DNA of 14,237 nucleotides, taken from Propionibacteriaceae bacterium (GTDB taxonomy: Bacteria; Actinomycetota; Actinomycetes; Propionibacteriales; Propionibacteriaceae). Of this stretch, positions 1 to 7,347 are shown one piece after another. Under the pieces are notes generated by a model. The model searched no databases. It worked only from the letters and a program-made list of their open reading frames with translations, and had not been told where the DNA came from. The stretch is taken from contig DMIX01000091.1 of NCBI GenBank assembly GCA_003451975.1, positions 1 through 14,237 on the forward strand, in the 5' to 3' direction. Within the stretch, counting starts at the first letter, position 1, and each line of letters begins with the position of its first letter. The position numbers were made by a program, and so were the translations under genes.

Positions 1-14
1 CAGCGGGGAGGGGG

Positions 15-29
15 CTTCGACAGGCTCAG
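15..29 (-). repeat. Dispersed repeat core, copy 1 (inverted relative to copies 2 and 3)
   Basis: The plus strand reads CTTCGACAGGCTCAG. This is the exact reverse complement of copy 2 at 81-95, so the two copies form a perfect 15-bp inverted pair around a 51-base spacer. The 3' flank (CCAACGGG) departs from the GGAACGGA flank of the other two copies, so this copy looks more worn. Confidence 0.85.
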
Positions 30-80
30 CCAACGGGGGTTGGGGCGGCCGTCCCGTTCGCTGGCCAACAGTTCCGTTCC

Positions 81-95
81 CTGAGCCTGTCGAAG
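81..95 (+). repeat. Dispersed repeat core, copy 2
   Basis: The sequence is CTGAGCCTGTCGAAG, preceded by TTCCGTTCC and followed by GG. Core plus flank is shared with copy 3, which has one C-to-T change. Short repeats of this kind are common between genes in high-GC bacteria; that statement is from general knowledge, not from a search. Confidence 0.85.
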
Positions 96-128
96 GGTGC
101 TGCCGGGGACGTTTCGGTTCTCCGTTCC

Positions 129-143
129 CTGAGCTTGTCGAAG
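129..143 (+). repeat. Dispersed repeat core, copy 3
   Basis: The sequence is CTGAGCTTGTCGAAG, a direct copy of 81-95 with a single transition, preceded by TCCGTTCC and followed by GG. It ends 17 bases before the murJ stop codon. Together with copy 1 it could pair in the murJ transcript 3' end. Confidence 0.85.
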
Positions 144-159
144 GGCTGGGTGAACCCGT

Positions 160-3100
160 TCAGTGGCCCAGGACGCTCAGTTCGGCGATGCCGCCTTGGT
201 ACTTGCCGCCGCCACTATCGGGCAACTCGGTGAGGTAGACCAGCAGGTAGCGCGTCGTCGTCTGCTCGGGCAGCACGATCTCTGCCGTCGTTGCGGCGCC
301 ACTGGCTTCGGCAATCGGCGTCCAGTCCTTGACCGACTTCGTCGAGGCGGAATGGTTGGGATCCTTCGGTAGCAACACCTGCACCGTGGTTCCGCTCCCG
401 ACCAAGGTGAGTTGCACTGAGCTCACCTCTTCGGCCATGCCGAGGTCGATCATCAGCCCAACACCGGGCCGGTCGGGGATCGTCGCGGCAGCGTACTTCT
501 CGGTGCGCCACGCGGTTTCGGGATTCCCATCGACGGCCAGACGCACCTTGCGGGAGTTCTCGCCACCGCTGCCGCCATCCGCCTTGGGATCGAAGTCCTG
601 CACTTTGGTGATGTTGTGCGCCGATAGTGGTTGGGCGACCGCGCGGGCCTGCCAGGTCAACACCCCGGCGCAAACGATCCCGACCGCGGCCACCACCAGC
701 GAGACCACCAGCAGCAACGGAACCCTGCGCCAGTGTTCACCGGCACCGCGTCCCGGGGGTGGCGGAACCGGGGTGAACTGGTCACCATGATCGAGCGCCT
801 CGGAGACGAACTCCGGCGCGGCGTCCTCTTCGTCGAGCATCGTTCGTACCAGCGTGTGATTCGCAGCCGACGCCGGGATCGGTGGCGCTGACTGGTCCTC
901 GGCGATGCTCGGTTCGCCATACTCGGCGGCACCACCCTGGAACCGCGTGCGCAAGGCAGCAGCCAGCGACTCCTTGCCGAGCTGCTGATTCAACGCGGTC
1001 ACCAGACCCTCTGCTGTGGTGACGGCATTGCTGTGTCCGACACCGGAGCGAAGCCGTTCCACCAACTCGTTCAGTGACTCGGGAACATCCGCCAGGACCT
1101 GTCTCGGCGGCACGGCCCTGCCGTGGTCGACGGGCGCGGCAGGCAGCCCGTAGCGGCGTCCGAGCGGCCAGTGAACCACCAACGCCGCGTACAGCAGGTC
1201 ACCGAGGGCGAGCACATCAGTGGCAGCAGTGATGGAGGTTCGACGCAGTGTCTCCTGCCGGGCAGCATCCACACCGAAGCCGAGGATCTTGAGATGTCCA
1301 CTCGGGGTGATCAACACGTTGGACGGGGTGAGCCGGCCATGGAAGTGACCCTCGGCGTGCAGAGGTGCCAACGCATCAGCCGCCTCACGAATCAGCCAAG
1401 AGGCCTCGGCAGCGGGCAGTGGCCCAGCTTGCAGCGCCTTCTCCAATGTCAACCCGGGCTCGTATTCGTAGACCAGATAGGGCTCGGCGCCGTCGGTGTC
1501 GGCGACCACATCCAGCACCCGCAAGAAGCGAGCGTCGGTGGCGACGGCCGCGGCGCGGGCCGCCTCCAGCACCCGTTGGGTATGCGCCGGTGAGCTGTGC
1601 AGCAGAATCATCAGCACCGGACGACCCAGCACCGTGTCGCGGGCCCGCCAGGTGTTGTTCGAGCGGCCAGCCGCAAGCTGCTCGATCAGCTCGTAACGCT
1701 CACCGAGGAGCTGACCGGGAATCGCGCCGGTGTCGGGATCGGGATACGACAACGGCTCAGCGACCGGAATGAAGACGCCGGCGCCATCGGGATCGGTGTT
1801 GAGCTGGACTTCGGGATTTTCGCCGTCCGCCTCGGGTTGCAGCTCTTCGGTCTCCTCGATGATGGCCTCGACCGCATCGGAGACGCCGTCATCAGCTTTG
1901 CGTCGCCTGAGGATGTTCAACAGCGAGGCTGCCTCGGGAATACTCAGCCGCTTGGCCGCGAAGAAGAACAGCAGCACTGCTACCAGCCCGGCAACGACCA
2001 GGGCCGCCAACCGTAGCCAGGGGCTGGACCAGCCGGACGCTAGCCAAGTGATCACCCAGGCCGCGGCCGCTGCCGGCGCGCTGGCCAGCAGCAGCCGTCC
2101 GATGTGGCCGAGGACTCGGCGCCCGTTCAGGGCGGGCAGGCGTTTGCGCAACGCCCGATGAGTGAGAAACACCCCCACGAAGTAGGACAGGGAATACGCC
2201 AAGGCCAGCCGGGCGGCCAGCGTGGCGGCATCGGTCGAGATGAAGGCCAGCGCCACCGCCAGCAGCGCATTGGCACCACTGATCCAGATCTGCAGTAGGA
2301 AAGGGGTCTTGGTGTTGTCCAAGGAGTAGAAGGCGCGCAAATACAGGTACTGGACGGTGAAGGGGATCAAACCCAGACCGAAGGCCATCAGTGCCCAGGC
2401 CACATAGTGATAGTCCGAGGCGCCGGCGCCGTTGCCGAACGGCACCCGAGTGATCGGACTGGCCAACGCCACGAACGCCACCGACGACGGCACCAGGAAG
2501 GTCAAGGCCAGCCGCAGCGCTCGCCCGGTCTCGGCAGCGACGTCGTCCATATTGTCGGCTTGAGCAAATTTCGACGCGGTCGGCATCATGGCGGTGGCCA
2601 GTGAGACCGTGAGCAGCGAGTGCGGCAGGATCCAGATCAGATATGCACTCTGGTAGGCATTCCAGGCCCCCCCGATATCGCCGGTGGCGGTGGTACCACC
2701 GGACGCCAAGTTGGTCACCACGACCTGTGCCAGCGAGGTCAGGGCCACAAAACCCACCATCCAGCGGGCCACGCGGAAAGTGCGACCCAGGCCGGTTCCG
2801 CGCAGGTCGAACCGTGGCCGGTAGCGGAAGCCGACCCGACGCAGATAGGGAATCAGAATCAGCGTTTGGGTGACGATCCCCAGCGTGGAGCCGATGCCGA
2901 GCAGCCACACCTGCTGGTCGGTGAACGTGTTGCCGGAGGACGTTTGCACCCCCCACATCGCCAGATAGACCCCCAGCGAGAGAATCGCGACCACATTGTT
3001 CGCGATCGGCGCCCACATCATGGGTCCGAACTTCTCCCGAGCGTTCAGCACCTGGCCGATGAGGAAGAACACCCCGTAGAAGAAGACCTGCGGCATGGTG

Positions 3101-3573
3101 ATGTAGCTCATCAGCAGCAGTGAGCGCCACTGATCGGCCATATCCGGGGTGCGCCAGGTCGCCGAGGTGTAGATGCTCATCACGATGGGAGCGCCGATGG
3201 TGAAGATCACCGTCAGGGCACCCAGAATGATCAGGAAGCCGGTCATGATCCGATCAACGAACGCCTTGCCGCCGTCGTCGTCGTGAGTCACCGCCCGCAC
3301 GATCTGCGGGACCAGCACATTGTTCAATGTGCCGCCGGCCAGCAGCAGATATAGCGAACTGGGGACGGTCAGCGCCAGACTGAGGACGCCGGCCTGCATG
3401 GTGCCGTTCCCGAGGATGAAAGCGATCATCATGGCCCGCACCAGACCCAGAATCCGCGAGATCATCGTGCCGGAGGCCATCACCGCGGTGGCGTTGATCA
3501 GCCGACGACCATGGCCCTCACCGCCGTCGGTCGGGGATGCCACCGATTGGTCGGCCGATTGCGGTGCGGTCAT
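160..3573 (-). CDS. murJ: MurJ (MviN) lipid II flippase fused to a pseudokinase and an extracytoplasmic discoidin-like domain
   Basis: MurJ moves the peptidoglycan precursor lipid II across the cytoplasmic membrane. Residues about 25-560 form the multi-spanning MurJ core; R40 and R46 in the SRxLGxxR segment align with E. coli R18 and R24, which line the cavity. After an acidic linker (560-620) comes a protein-kinase-like domain at about 621-865. It is a pseudokinase: the VAIK lysine is I656, HRD reads HGR (745-747, Asp to Arg) and DFG reads GFG (765-767). One membrane segment (about 951-975) leads to a secreted C-terminal domain (about 980-1137) with the AVDGNPETAW motif typical of F5/8 type C (galactose-binding-like) folds. 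This is the architecture of Mycobacterium Rv3910, whose pseudokinase recruits the FHA protein FhaA. The start codon overlaps the DUF6049 stop as ATGA, indicating coupled translation. Function is firm for the N-terminal part; ligands of the other domains are inferred. Confidence 0.95.
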   Translation of the reverse strand: MTAPQSADQSVASPTDGGEGHGRRLINATAVMASGTMISRILGLVRAMMIAFILGNGTMQAGVLSLALTVPSSLYLLLAGGTLNNVLVPQIVRAVTHDDDGGKAFVDRIMTGFLIILGALTVIFTIGAPIVMSIYTSATWRTPDMADQWRSLLLMSYITMPQVFFYGVFFLIGQVLNAREKFGPMMWAPIANNVVAILSLGVYLAMWGVQTSSGNTFTDQQVWLLGIGSTLGIVTQTLILIPYLRRVGFRYRPRFDLRGTGLGRTFRVARWMVGFVALTSLAQVVVTNLASGGTTATGDIGGAWNAYQSAYLIWILPHSLLTVSLATAMMPTASKFAQADNMDDVAAETGRALRLALTFLVPSSVAFVALASPITRVPFGNGAGASDYHYVAWALMAFGLGLIPFTVQYLYLRAFYSLDNTKTPFLLQIWISGANALLAVALAFISTDAATLAARLALAYSLSYFVGVFLTHRALRKRLPALNGRRVLGHIGRLLLASAPAAAAAWVITWLASGWSSPWLRLAALVVAGLVAVLLFFFAAKRLSIPEAASLLNILRRRKADDGVSDAVEAIIEETEELQPEADGENPEVQLNTDPDGAGVFIPVAEPLSYPDPDTGAIPGQLLGERYELIEQLAAGRSNNTWRARDTVLGRPVLMILLHSSPAHTQRVLEAARAAAVATDARFLRVLDVVADTDGAEPYLVYEYEPGLTLEKALQAGPLPAAEASWLIREAADALAPLHAEGHFHGRLTPSNVLITPSGHLKILGFGVDAARQETLRRTSITAATDVLALGDLLYAALVVHWPLGRRYGLPAAPVDHGRAVPPRQVLADVPESLNELVERLRSGVGHSNAVTTAEGLVTALNQQLGKESLAAALRTRFQGGAAEYGEPSIAEDQSAPPIPASAANHTLVRTMLDEEDAAPEFVSEALDHGDQFTPVPPPPGRGAGEHWRRVPLLLVVSLVVAAVGIVCAGVLTWQARAVAQPLSAHNITKVQDFDPKADGGSGGENSRKVRLAVDGNPETAWRTEKYAAATIPDRPGVGLMIDLGMAEEVSSVQLTLVGSGTTVQVLLPKDPNHSASTKSVKDWTPIAEASGAATTAEIVLPEQTTTRYLLVYLTELPDSGGGKYQGGIAELSVLGH

Positions 3574-5564
3574 TCAGGGGCCTCCGCGTTCTGTGCTGAT
3601 GTGCTCTCTCGGCGACGAACCTGCCGAATTCGCCACCACGTGGCTACGACCAGGACGACGCCGGAGATACCGACGATGATCCAGGCGACCATACCCAACT
3701 CGGTCATCTCGATCGTGAGGGAGACCGCGTCACCGACCCGACGTCCGGTGGCATCGGTCAGATAGGCATCGGCGGTGACCACGCCGTTGGTGGTCGCCTC
3801 GGGACGGATATTCACTGTTTCGCTTTGGCCCGGCTGCACGGTGATCAGTTCTGAGGGTGGCACGGTCAGCCGCTGTGGATTGTCAGTGACCACCACGACG
3901 CGCACCTGCACCGGTTCGGTGAGGTCATTGGTGACCGTTACCGGGAACTCGGTGGTGCGTCCGGACATCACGAAGCGTGCGCTGGCCCGCAGGCTCACCT
4001 TGTCGTTGACGTTGTCGGGGCCGAACTGGTCGCGCAAAGCCATGGCGAACTCGTCCTGGTTGGCTTCGTTGCCGATCCACGATTGGCTGATGCTGCGCAG
4101 GTAGGTGGCTTGTGGCGTGGCGGCCACGGTGGAATCCGGAACGAGATCCTGGTAGGCCTCAAGATCGCCGGCGAGCCCTTTGAGCCGTTCGAAACTATTA
4201 ACGCCGAGATGGTCGGGCTTGGTGTCCTTGACGGCGGCCTGGTCCCCACCCTCGGAGTTGAGCAAGGCAGGCAGGGACCGGTTGGTGACCCAGGCGGGTT
4301 CGGCCTGGGAGTTCAACGCCACCTCGTCGGGATTGGTGAGCAGGCGAACTTGGCCCTCGGTGGAGCACAGCGCGGTCTCGGCGAGAAGCAACTGGCGCTG
4401 TTGGATCTGTTCGCTCGTCGAACTCCCGACCGCGTCCTGGCCGGTCACCGCGCTGGCGCCCAGGACTTCCTGCCCGGAACGACTGGACTGCAGTGCTGCC
4501 GACACCGAACTGTTCGAGGCGGTCACTGCCGTTGCCTTCGCCGAGGCCAGGAACGCCAGGTTGGCATTGTCGACGACGTTTCCGGTGGGCACCACGATCA
4601 GCCTCAGACCGGTGACCTCGGGCACCGACTCGGTCGCGGTCTTCGACCAAGCCAGCAGGTTCTCGGTGTTGGTGGCCTGAGCTCCGTAGGTGTCCGGATT
4701 GGCGAATAGGGTGCGGGCGCCGCGGGCGGTGTCGAGCTTCTCGAAGCGTGCCAGCCATGCTGTGGCCGTCTGTTGACCGGTGCCCTCCGAAATGGTGCCG
4801 TCGTGGACCACCTGATAGCCATCGGCCTGATCGCGGACTTCATCCAGCAGCGCCGGGTCGATCAGCCAACTGCTGCGCGTGGACGAGGCGGTGATCAGCA
4901 GGGAGTTCAGGCGTCCGGTGAGCTGAGAGCTCAGGTCCTCATTGGCGAAGAGGTTGGCGCCCAGTTTTGTCGGCGGTGCGCTCAGCAGCACCAGCGGGGT
5001 GACCGGAACGGCCGCCTTGCCAGGCATCGGAACGAAGGTGCGCACTTGGGCGACGGTTGAACTGTTGCTGCTCTGGTCTGCGGTGGCGACGACATCGACG
5101 CCGATGGCGTAGGCGACCTTCTTGGTGGTGAAACCGAGCTGGGCGAGAGTGCCGGTGAGAGTGAATGAGCGGGTCGCGCCCGGCTCGAAGGCGGTCGTGG
5201 AGTTGGTGATCAACTGATAGTTGCCGGGCAGATTGGGCCAGCCACCCCAGGTGTCGACGCTGCCATCGGCAATGCTGGCCAGATCGATCCGGGATCGAAT
5301 CGGGTCCTGGGAGCGCCAGATCTTGGCCAGCACCCCGTAGGCCGGGACGGTTCCGGTGTTGCGGAGGGTGAGCCTTATCGTGACCTTGTCCTTGGGCTTG
5401 GTTCCCGATACCGACATCGAGGTCATGTCCAGACTGAGCTCGATCGAATCGGCAGCCCGTGCGGGTGTGCCGCCGATGATCATGGCGCCGACGGCCAGAC
5501 TCGCCGCAACGCCTGCTGCCAGGGTGCGGCCGAGCCACTGACCCATCTTCCTGGCACTCGTCAC
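3570..5564 (-). CDS. DUF6049 family membrane-anchored secreted protein (Rv3909-like)
   Basis: This is a large extracytoplasmic protein of unknown biochemical role. It begins with a short basic n-region and hydrophobic core (GVAASLAVGAMIIGG), followed by a signal peptidase site around PARA/ADS near residue 37. The long secreted part has an N-terminal beta-rich section, a central region, and an Ig-like C-terminal section rich in beta-strand patterns (VTVTNDLTEPVQVRVVVVT). It ends with one membrane helix (about 623-645) and a basic cytoplasmic tail containing RQVRRR. The position directly before pseudokinase-type murJ, with an ATGA overlap, matches the Rv3909-Rv3910 order and suggests a role in cell-wall assembly. 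I chose GTG at 5564 because a TACCAT hexamer lies 6 bases upstream. ATG at 5546 (658 residues) is the alternative; its purine-rich AGGAAG abuts the start and is badly spaced as a ribosome site. The frame stays open to 6065, but that part overlaps the divergent cca gene and is not protein-like. Confidence 0.88.
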   Translation of the reverse strand: MTSARKMGQWLGRTLAAGVAASLAVGAMIIGGTPARAADSIELSLDMTSMSVSGTKPKDKVTIRLTLRNTGTVPAYGVLAKIWRSQDPIRSRIDLASIADGSVDTWGGWPNLPGNYQLITNSTTAFEPGATRSFTLTGTLAQLGFTTKKVAYAIGVDVVATADQSSNSSTVAQVRTFVPMPGKAAVPVTPLVLLSAPPTKLGANLFANEDLSSQLTGRLNSLLITASSTRSSWLIDPALLDEVRDQADGYQVVHDGTISEGTGQQTATAWLARFEKLDTARGARTLFANPDTYGAQATNTENLLAWSKTATESVPEVTGLRLIVVPTGNVVDNANLAFLASAKATAVTASNSSVSAALQSSRSGQEVLGASAVTGQDAVGSSTSEQIQQRQLLLAETALCSTEGQVRLLTNPDEVALNSQAEPAWVTNRSLPALLNSEGGDQAAVKDTKPDHLGVNSFERLKGLAGDLEAYQDLVPDSTVAATPQATYLRSISQSWIGNEANQDEFAMALRDQFGPDNVNDKVSLRASARFVMSGRTTEFPVTVTNDLTEPVQVRVVVVTDNPQRLTVPPSELITVQPGQSETVNIRPEATTNGVVTADAYLTDATGRRVGDAVSLTIEMTELGMVAWIIVGISGVVLVVATWWRIRQVRRRESTSAQNAEAPE

Positions 5565-5570
5565 CGTCCC

Positions 5571-5576
5571 ATGGTA
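5571..5576 (-). promoter_or_regulatory. Candidate -10 element (TACCAT) for DUF6049-murJ
   Basis: Read on the minus strand, TACCAT ends 6 bases before GTG 5564, so transcription could start at or next to the start codon. No clear -35 consensus is visible. It fits the TANNNT spacing seen before the other lead genes here. Confidence 0.5.
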
Positions 5577-5676
5577 GGGGCGCTGGAGTCGTGATCGCGG
5601 ATCAAACCACGGCTGGGCCATCCCAGGCAGGTGACGTCGCCGCCACGCCGTAGAGTCACAGCGGCGGAGGCGGCGG

Positions 5677-5682
5677 TAGAGT
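5677..5682 (+). promoter_or_regulatory. Candidate -10 element (TAGAGT) for the CCA-adding enzyme gene
   Basis: TAGAGT ends 8 bases before GTG 5691, consistent with a leaderless transcript. An identical TAGAGT lies at 5651-5656 and could be a second promoter. A GGAGG at 5666-5670 is too far from GTG 5691 (20 bases) to be its ribosome site, but could serve a TTG at 5682. Confidence 0.5.
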
Positions 5683-5690
5683 TGACGCCC

Positions 5691-7148
5691 GTGCTGAGCC
5701 TCACTGATCACCAGCGGACCGCCTTGGATGCCGCATTGCGCGGCGGACCGGTGCTGAGCGCCATGGTGTCGGCGTTTTCTGAGGCCGGCTACGAGCTGTA
5801 CCTGGTCGGAGGCACTGTCCGTGATGCGCTGCTGGGCCGGCTGAGCACCGACCTGGACTACACCACGTCGGCGAGACCAGACCAGATCGAGGCAGTGGTG
5901 CGCCGCTTCACGAAGGCTGTTTGGGATGTTGGGCGCGAGTTCGGCACCATTGCCTGCCGCATCAGCGAGGCCGACGGCACCTGGTTCCAGGTGGAGATCA
6001 CCACTTTCCGTGCCGATATCTACCGCGACGACACCCGCAAACCACAGGTGCAGTTCGGTGACCACCTCGGTGAGGACCTGATCCGTCGCGATTTCACCAT
6101 CAACGCGATGGCTCTGGACACCACCAGCGGAGAGCTCCTGGACCCATTCGGGGGGCTGGTGGATCTTGAACAGTTGGTGATTCGTACGCCGGCCGCGCCG
6201 GAGCTGTCCTTTTCCGATGATCCGCTGCGCATGATGCGGGCGGCGCGTTTTACTTCCCAGTTGAGCTTCCGCCCCGCGCCGGAGGTGGTCGCGGCGATGA
6301 CCGCCGAAGCCGGACGCATCACGATCGTGTCGGCCGAGCGCATCCGCGACGAACTGGTGAAGCTGCTACTGACCGACAACCCACGACCCGGCCTGGACCT
6401 GCTGGTGCAAACCGGCCTGGCCGACATCGTGCTGCCCGAGTTGCCGGCGCTACAGATGGAACTCGACGAACACAATCACCACAAGGATGTCTATCAGCAC
6501 ACTCTGACGGTGATCGAGCAAGCCATCGAACTGGAACGGGCCCGCGGTGTTGAGCCGGATCTGGTCAACCGATTGGCGGCCCTGTTCCACGACATCGGCA
6601 AACCCGCCACTCGACGCTTCGAACCCGGCGGCAAGGTGTCCTTCCACCACCATGACGTGGTCGGGGCCAAGCTCACCCGCAAGCGCATGCGCGCCCTGCA
6701 CTTCTCCAACGAGCAGATCAGTGCGGTCTCGAAACTGGTGGAACTCCACCTGCGTTTCCACGGCTATGGCGAAGGGCAGTGGAGTGATTCGGCGGTGCGG
6801 CGCTACGTTCGTGACGCGGGGTCCGACCTGGAACGCCTACACATCCTCACCCGGGCTGATTGCACCACGCGCAATCAGCGCAAGGCCGACCGGCTACGTC
6901 GTGCCTATGAGGAACTGGAGTGGCGTATCGAGGAGCTCGGCGCCCAGGAGGAGTTGCAGTCGATCCGACCCGATCTCGATGGCACGCAGATCATGGAGAT
7001 CCTGGGTATCGGTGAGGGGCGTGAGGTTGGCGCTGCCTACAAATTCCTGCTGGAGCGTCGCATGGAGGAAGGTCCACTCGGCGCCGAGCGGGCCCGTGAA
7101 GAACTCACGCGTTGGTGGGCCGAGCAGCATTCCGACACCGCCGAGTAG
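5691..7148 (+). CDS. cca: CCA-adding tRNA nucleotidyltransferase (class II, PcnA/Cca type)
   Basis: The enzyme adds or repairs the 3'-terminal CCA of tRNAs using CTP and ATP. With GTG 5691 as start it has 485 residues. The nucleotidyltransferase head shows LVGGTVRDALLG (38-49) and the metal-binding D54-x-D56 in STDLDYTT, then the RRDFTINAMALD motif (132-143) and the DDPLRMMRAARF motif (176-187). An HD phosphohydrolase-type domain follows, with H270 in DVYQHTLTV and H300-D301 in LFHDIGKPATRR. The ending resembles that of the actinobacterial PcnA proteins (Rv3907c). Upstream in-frame starts exist at GTG 5631 and TTG 5682; I prefer 5691 because the conserved part begins about 33 residues before the GG motif, as in the mycobacterial protein, and a TAGAGT hexamer sits 8 bases ahead. 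It is divergent from DUF6049-murJ. A dedicated poly(A) polymerase activity cannot be excluded from sequence. Confidence 0.95.
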   Translation: MLSLTDHQRTALDAALRGGPVLSAMVSAFSEAGYELYLVGGTVRDALLGRLSTDLDYTTSARPDQIEAVVRRFTKAVWDVGREFGTIACRISEADGTWFQVEITTFRADIYRDDTRKPQVQFGDHLGEDLIRRDFTINAMALDTTSGELLDPFGGLVDLEQLVIRTPAAPELSFSDDPLRMMRAARFTSQLSFRPAPEVVAAMTAEAGRITIVSAERIRDELVKLLLTDNPRPGLDLLVQTGLADIVLPELPALQMELDEHNHHKDVYQHTLTVIEQAIELERARGVEPDLVNRLAALFHDIGKPATRRFEPGGKVSFHHHDVVGAKLTRKRMRALHFSNEQISAVSKLVELHLRFHGYGEGQWSDSAVRRYVRDAGSDLERLHILTRADCTTRNQRKADRLRRAYEELEWRIEELGAQEELQSIRPDLDGTQIMEILGIGEGREVGAAYKFLLERRMEEGPLGAERAREELTRWWAEQHSDTAE

Positions 7149-7291
7149 GGCAGCATTCCTGATCCGTCCTTGCCGACCGTCCCCACCGTGGCGGTATCGC
7201 CGGCAGAGCTGAGGCCAGGCTCATTTTCGGTTTGATCGGCGTGCCTGCGATGCGCGTTGCGGCCGTTTTGGCGTGATCTTGCCGTTCTGGC

Positions 7292-7319
7292 CAGTGGCAC
7301 CGCTGTGGCGGTCGCACTG
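7292..7319. promoter_or_regulatory. Imperfect palindrome upstream of the M42 peptidase promoter (operator or hairpin)
   Basis: Left arm CAGTGGCACCGC (7292-7303) and right arm GCGGTCGCACTG (7308-7319) pair at 10 of 12 positions around a TGTG loop, with one central two-base mismatch. It ends 15 bases before the candidate -10 and overlaps where a -35 would fall. This favours a repressor operator over a terminator; no T-run follows on the plus strand. Confidence 0.4.
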
Positions 7320-7334
7320 CGCGGCGAGCCACGC

Positions 7335-7340
7335 TACCGT
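7335..7340 (+). promoter_or_regulatory. Candidate -10 element (TACCGT) for the M42 peptidase gene
   Basis: TACCGT ends 7 bases before GTG 7348, matching the spacing seen at other lead genes in the window and implying a leaderless message. Confidence 0.45.
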
Positions 7341-7347
7341 GCTGAGT

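Larger units (their letters stand above)
1..159. other. Non-coding region downstream of murJ
   Basis: I see no convincing open reading frame here. The stretch lies beyond the murJ stop codon and reaches the window edge, so the next gene is outside. Its only recognisable content is three copies of a 15-base repeat core, listed separately, with flanking GTTCCGTTCC-like sequence that is also shared between copies. Confidence 0.7.
7149..7347. other. Intergenic region between cca and the M42 peptidase gene
   Basis: This 199-base stretch has no supported gene. It holds a weak GGCG/CGCC four-base hairpin near 7190-7203, the long palindrome at 7292-7319 and the candidate -10 at 7335-7340. The reading frame of the downstream gene stays open through part of it from GTG 7273, but the residues there are not conserved-looking. 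Confidence 0.6.

Noticed and set aside
1892..3130. 412-codon minus-strand frame inside murJ
   Set aside because: It is a shifted frame of the MurJ membrane core on the same strand, rich in Arg, Gly and His with no domain; there is no sign of a murJ frameshift.
5613..5641. Small inverted repeats in the cca/DUF6049 divergent region (CTGGG/CCCAG and a GACGTC core)
   Set aside because: Short GC-rich palindromes like these are expected by chance at this composition, and they are not placed at a specific promoter element.
5565..6065. N-terminal extension of the DUF6049 frame up to 6065
   Set aside because: It overlaps the cca coding region on the other strand, and the clear signal peptide begins only near 5564-5546.
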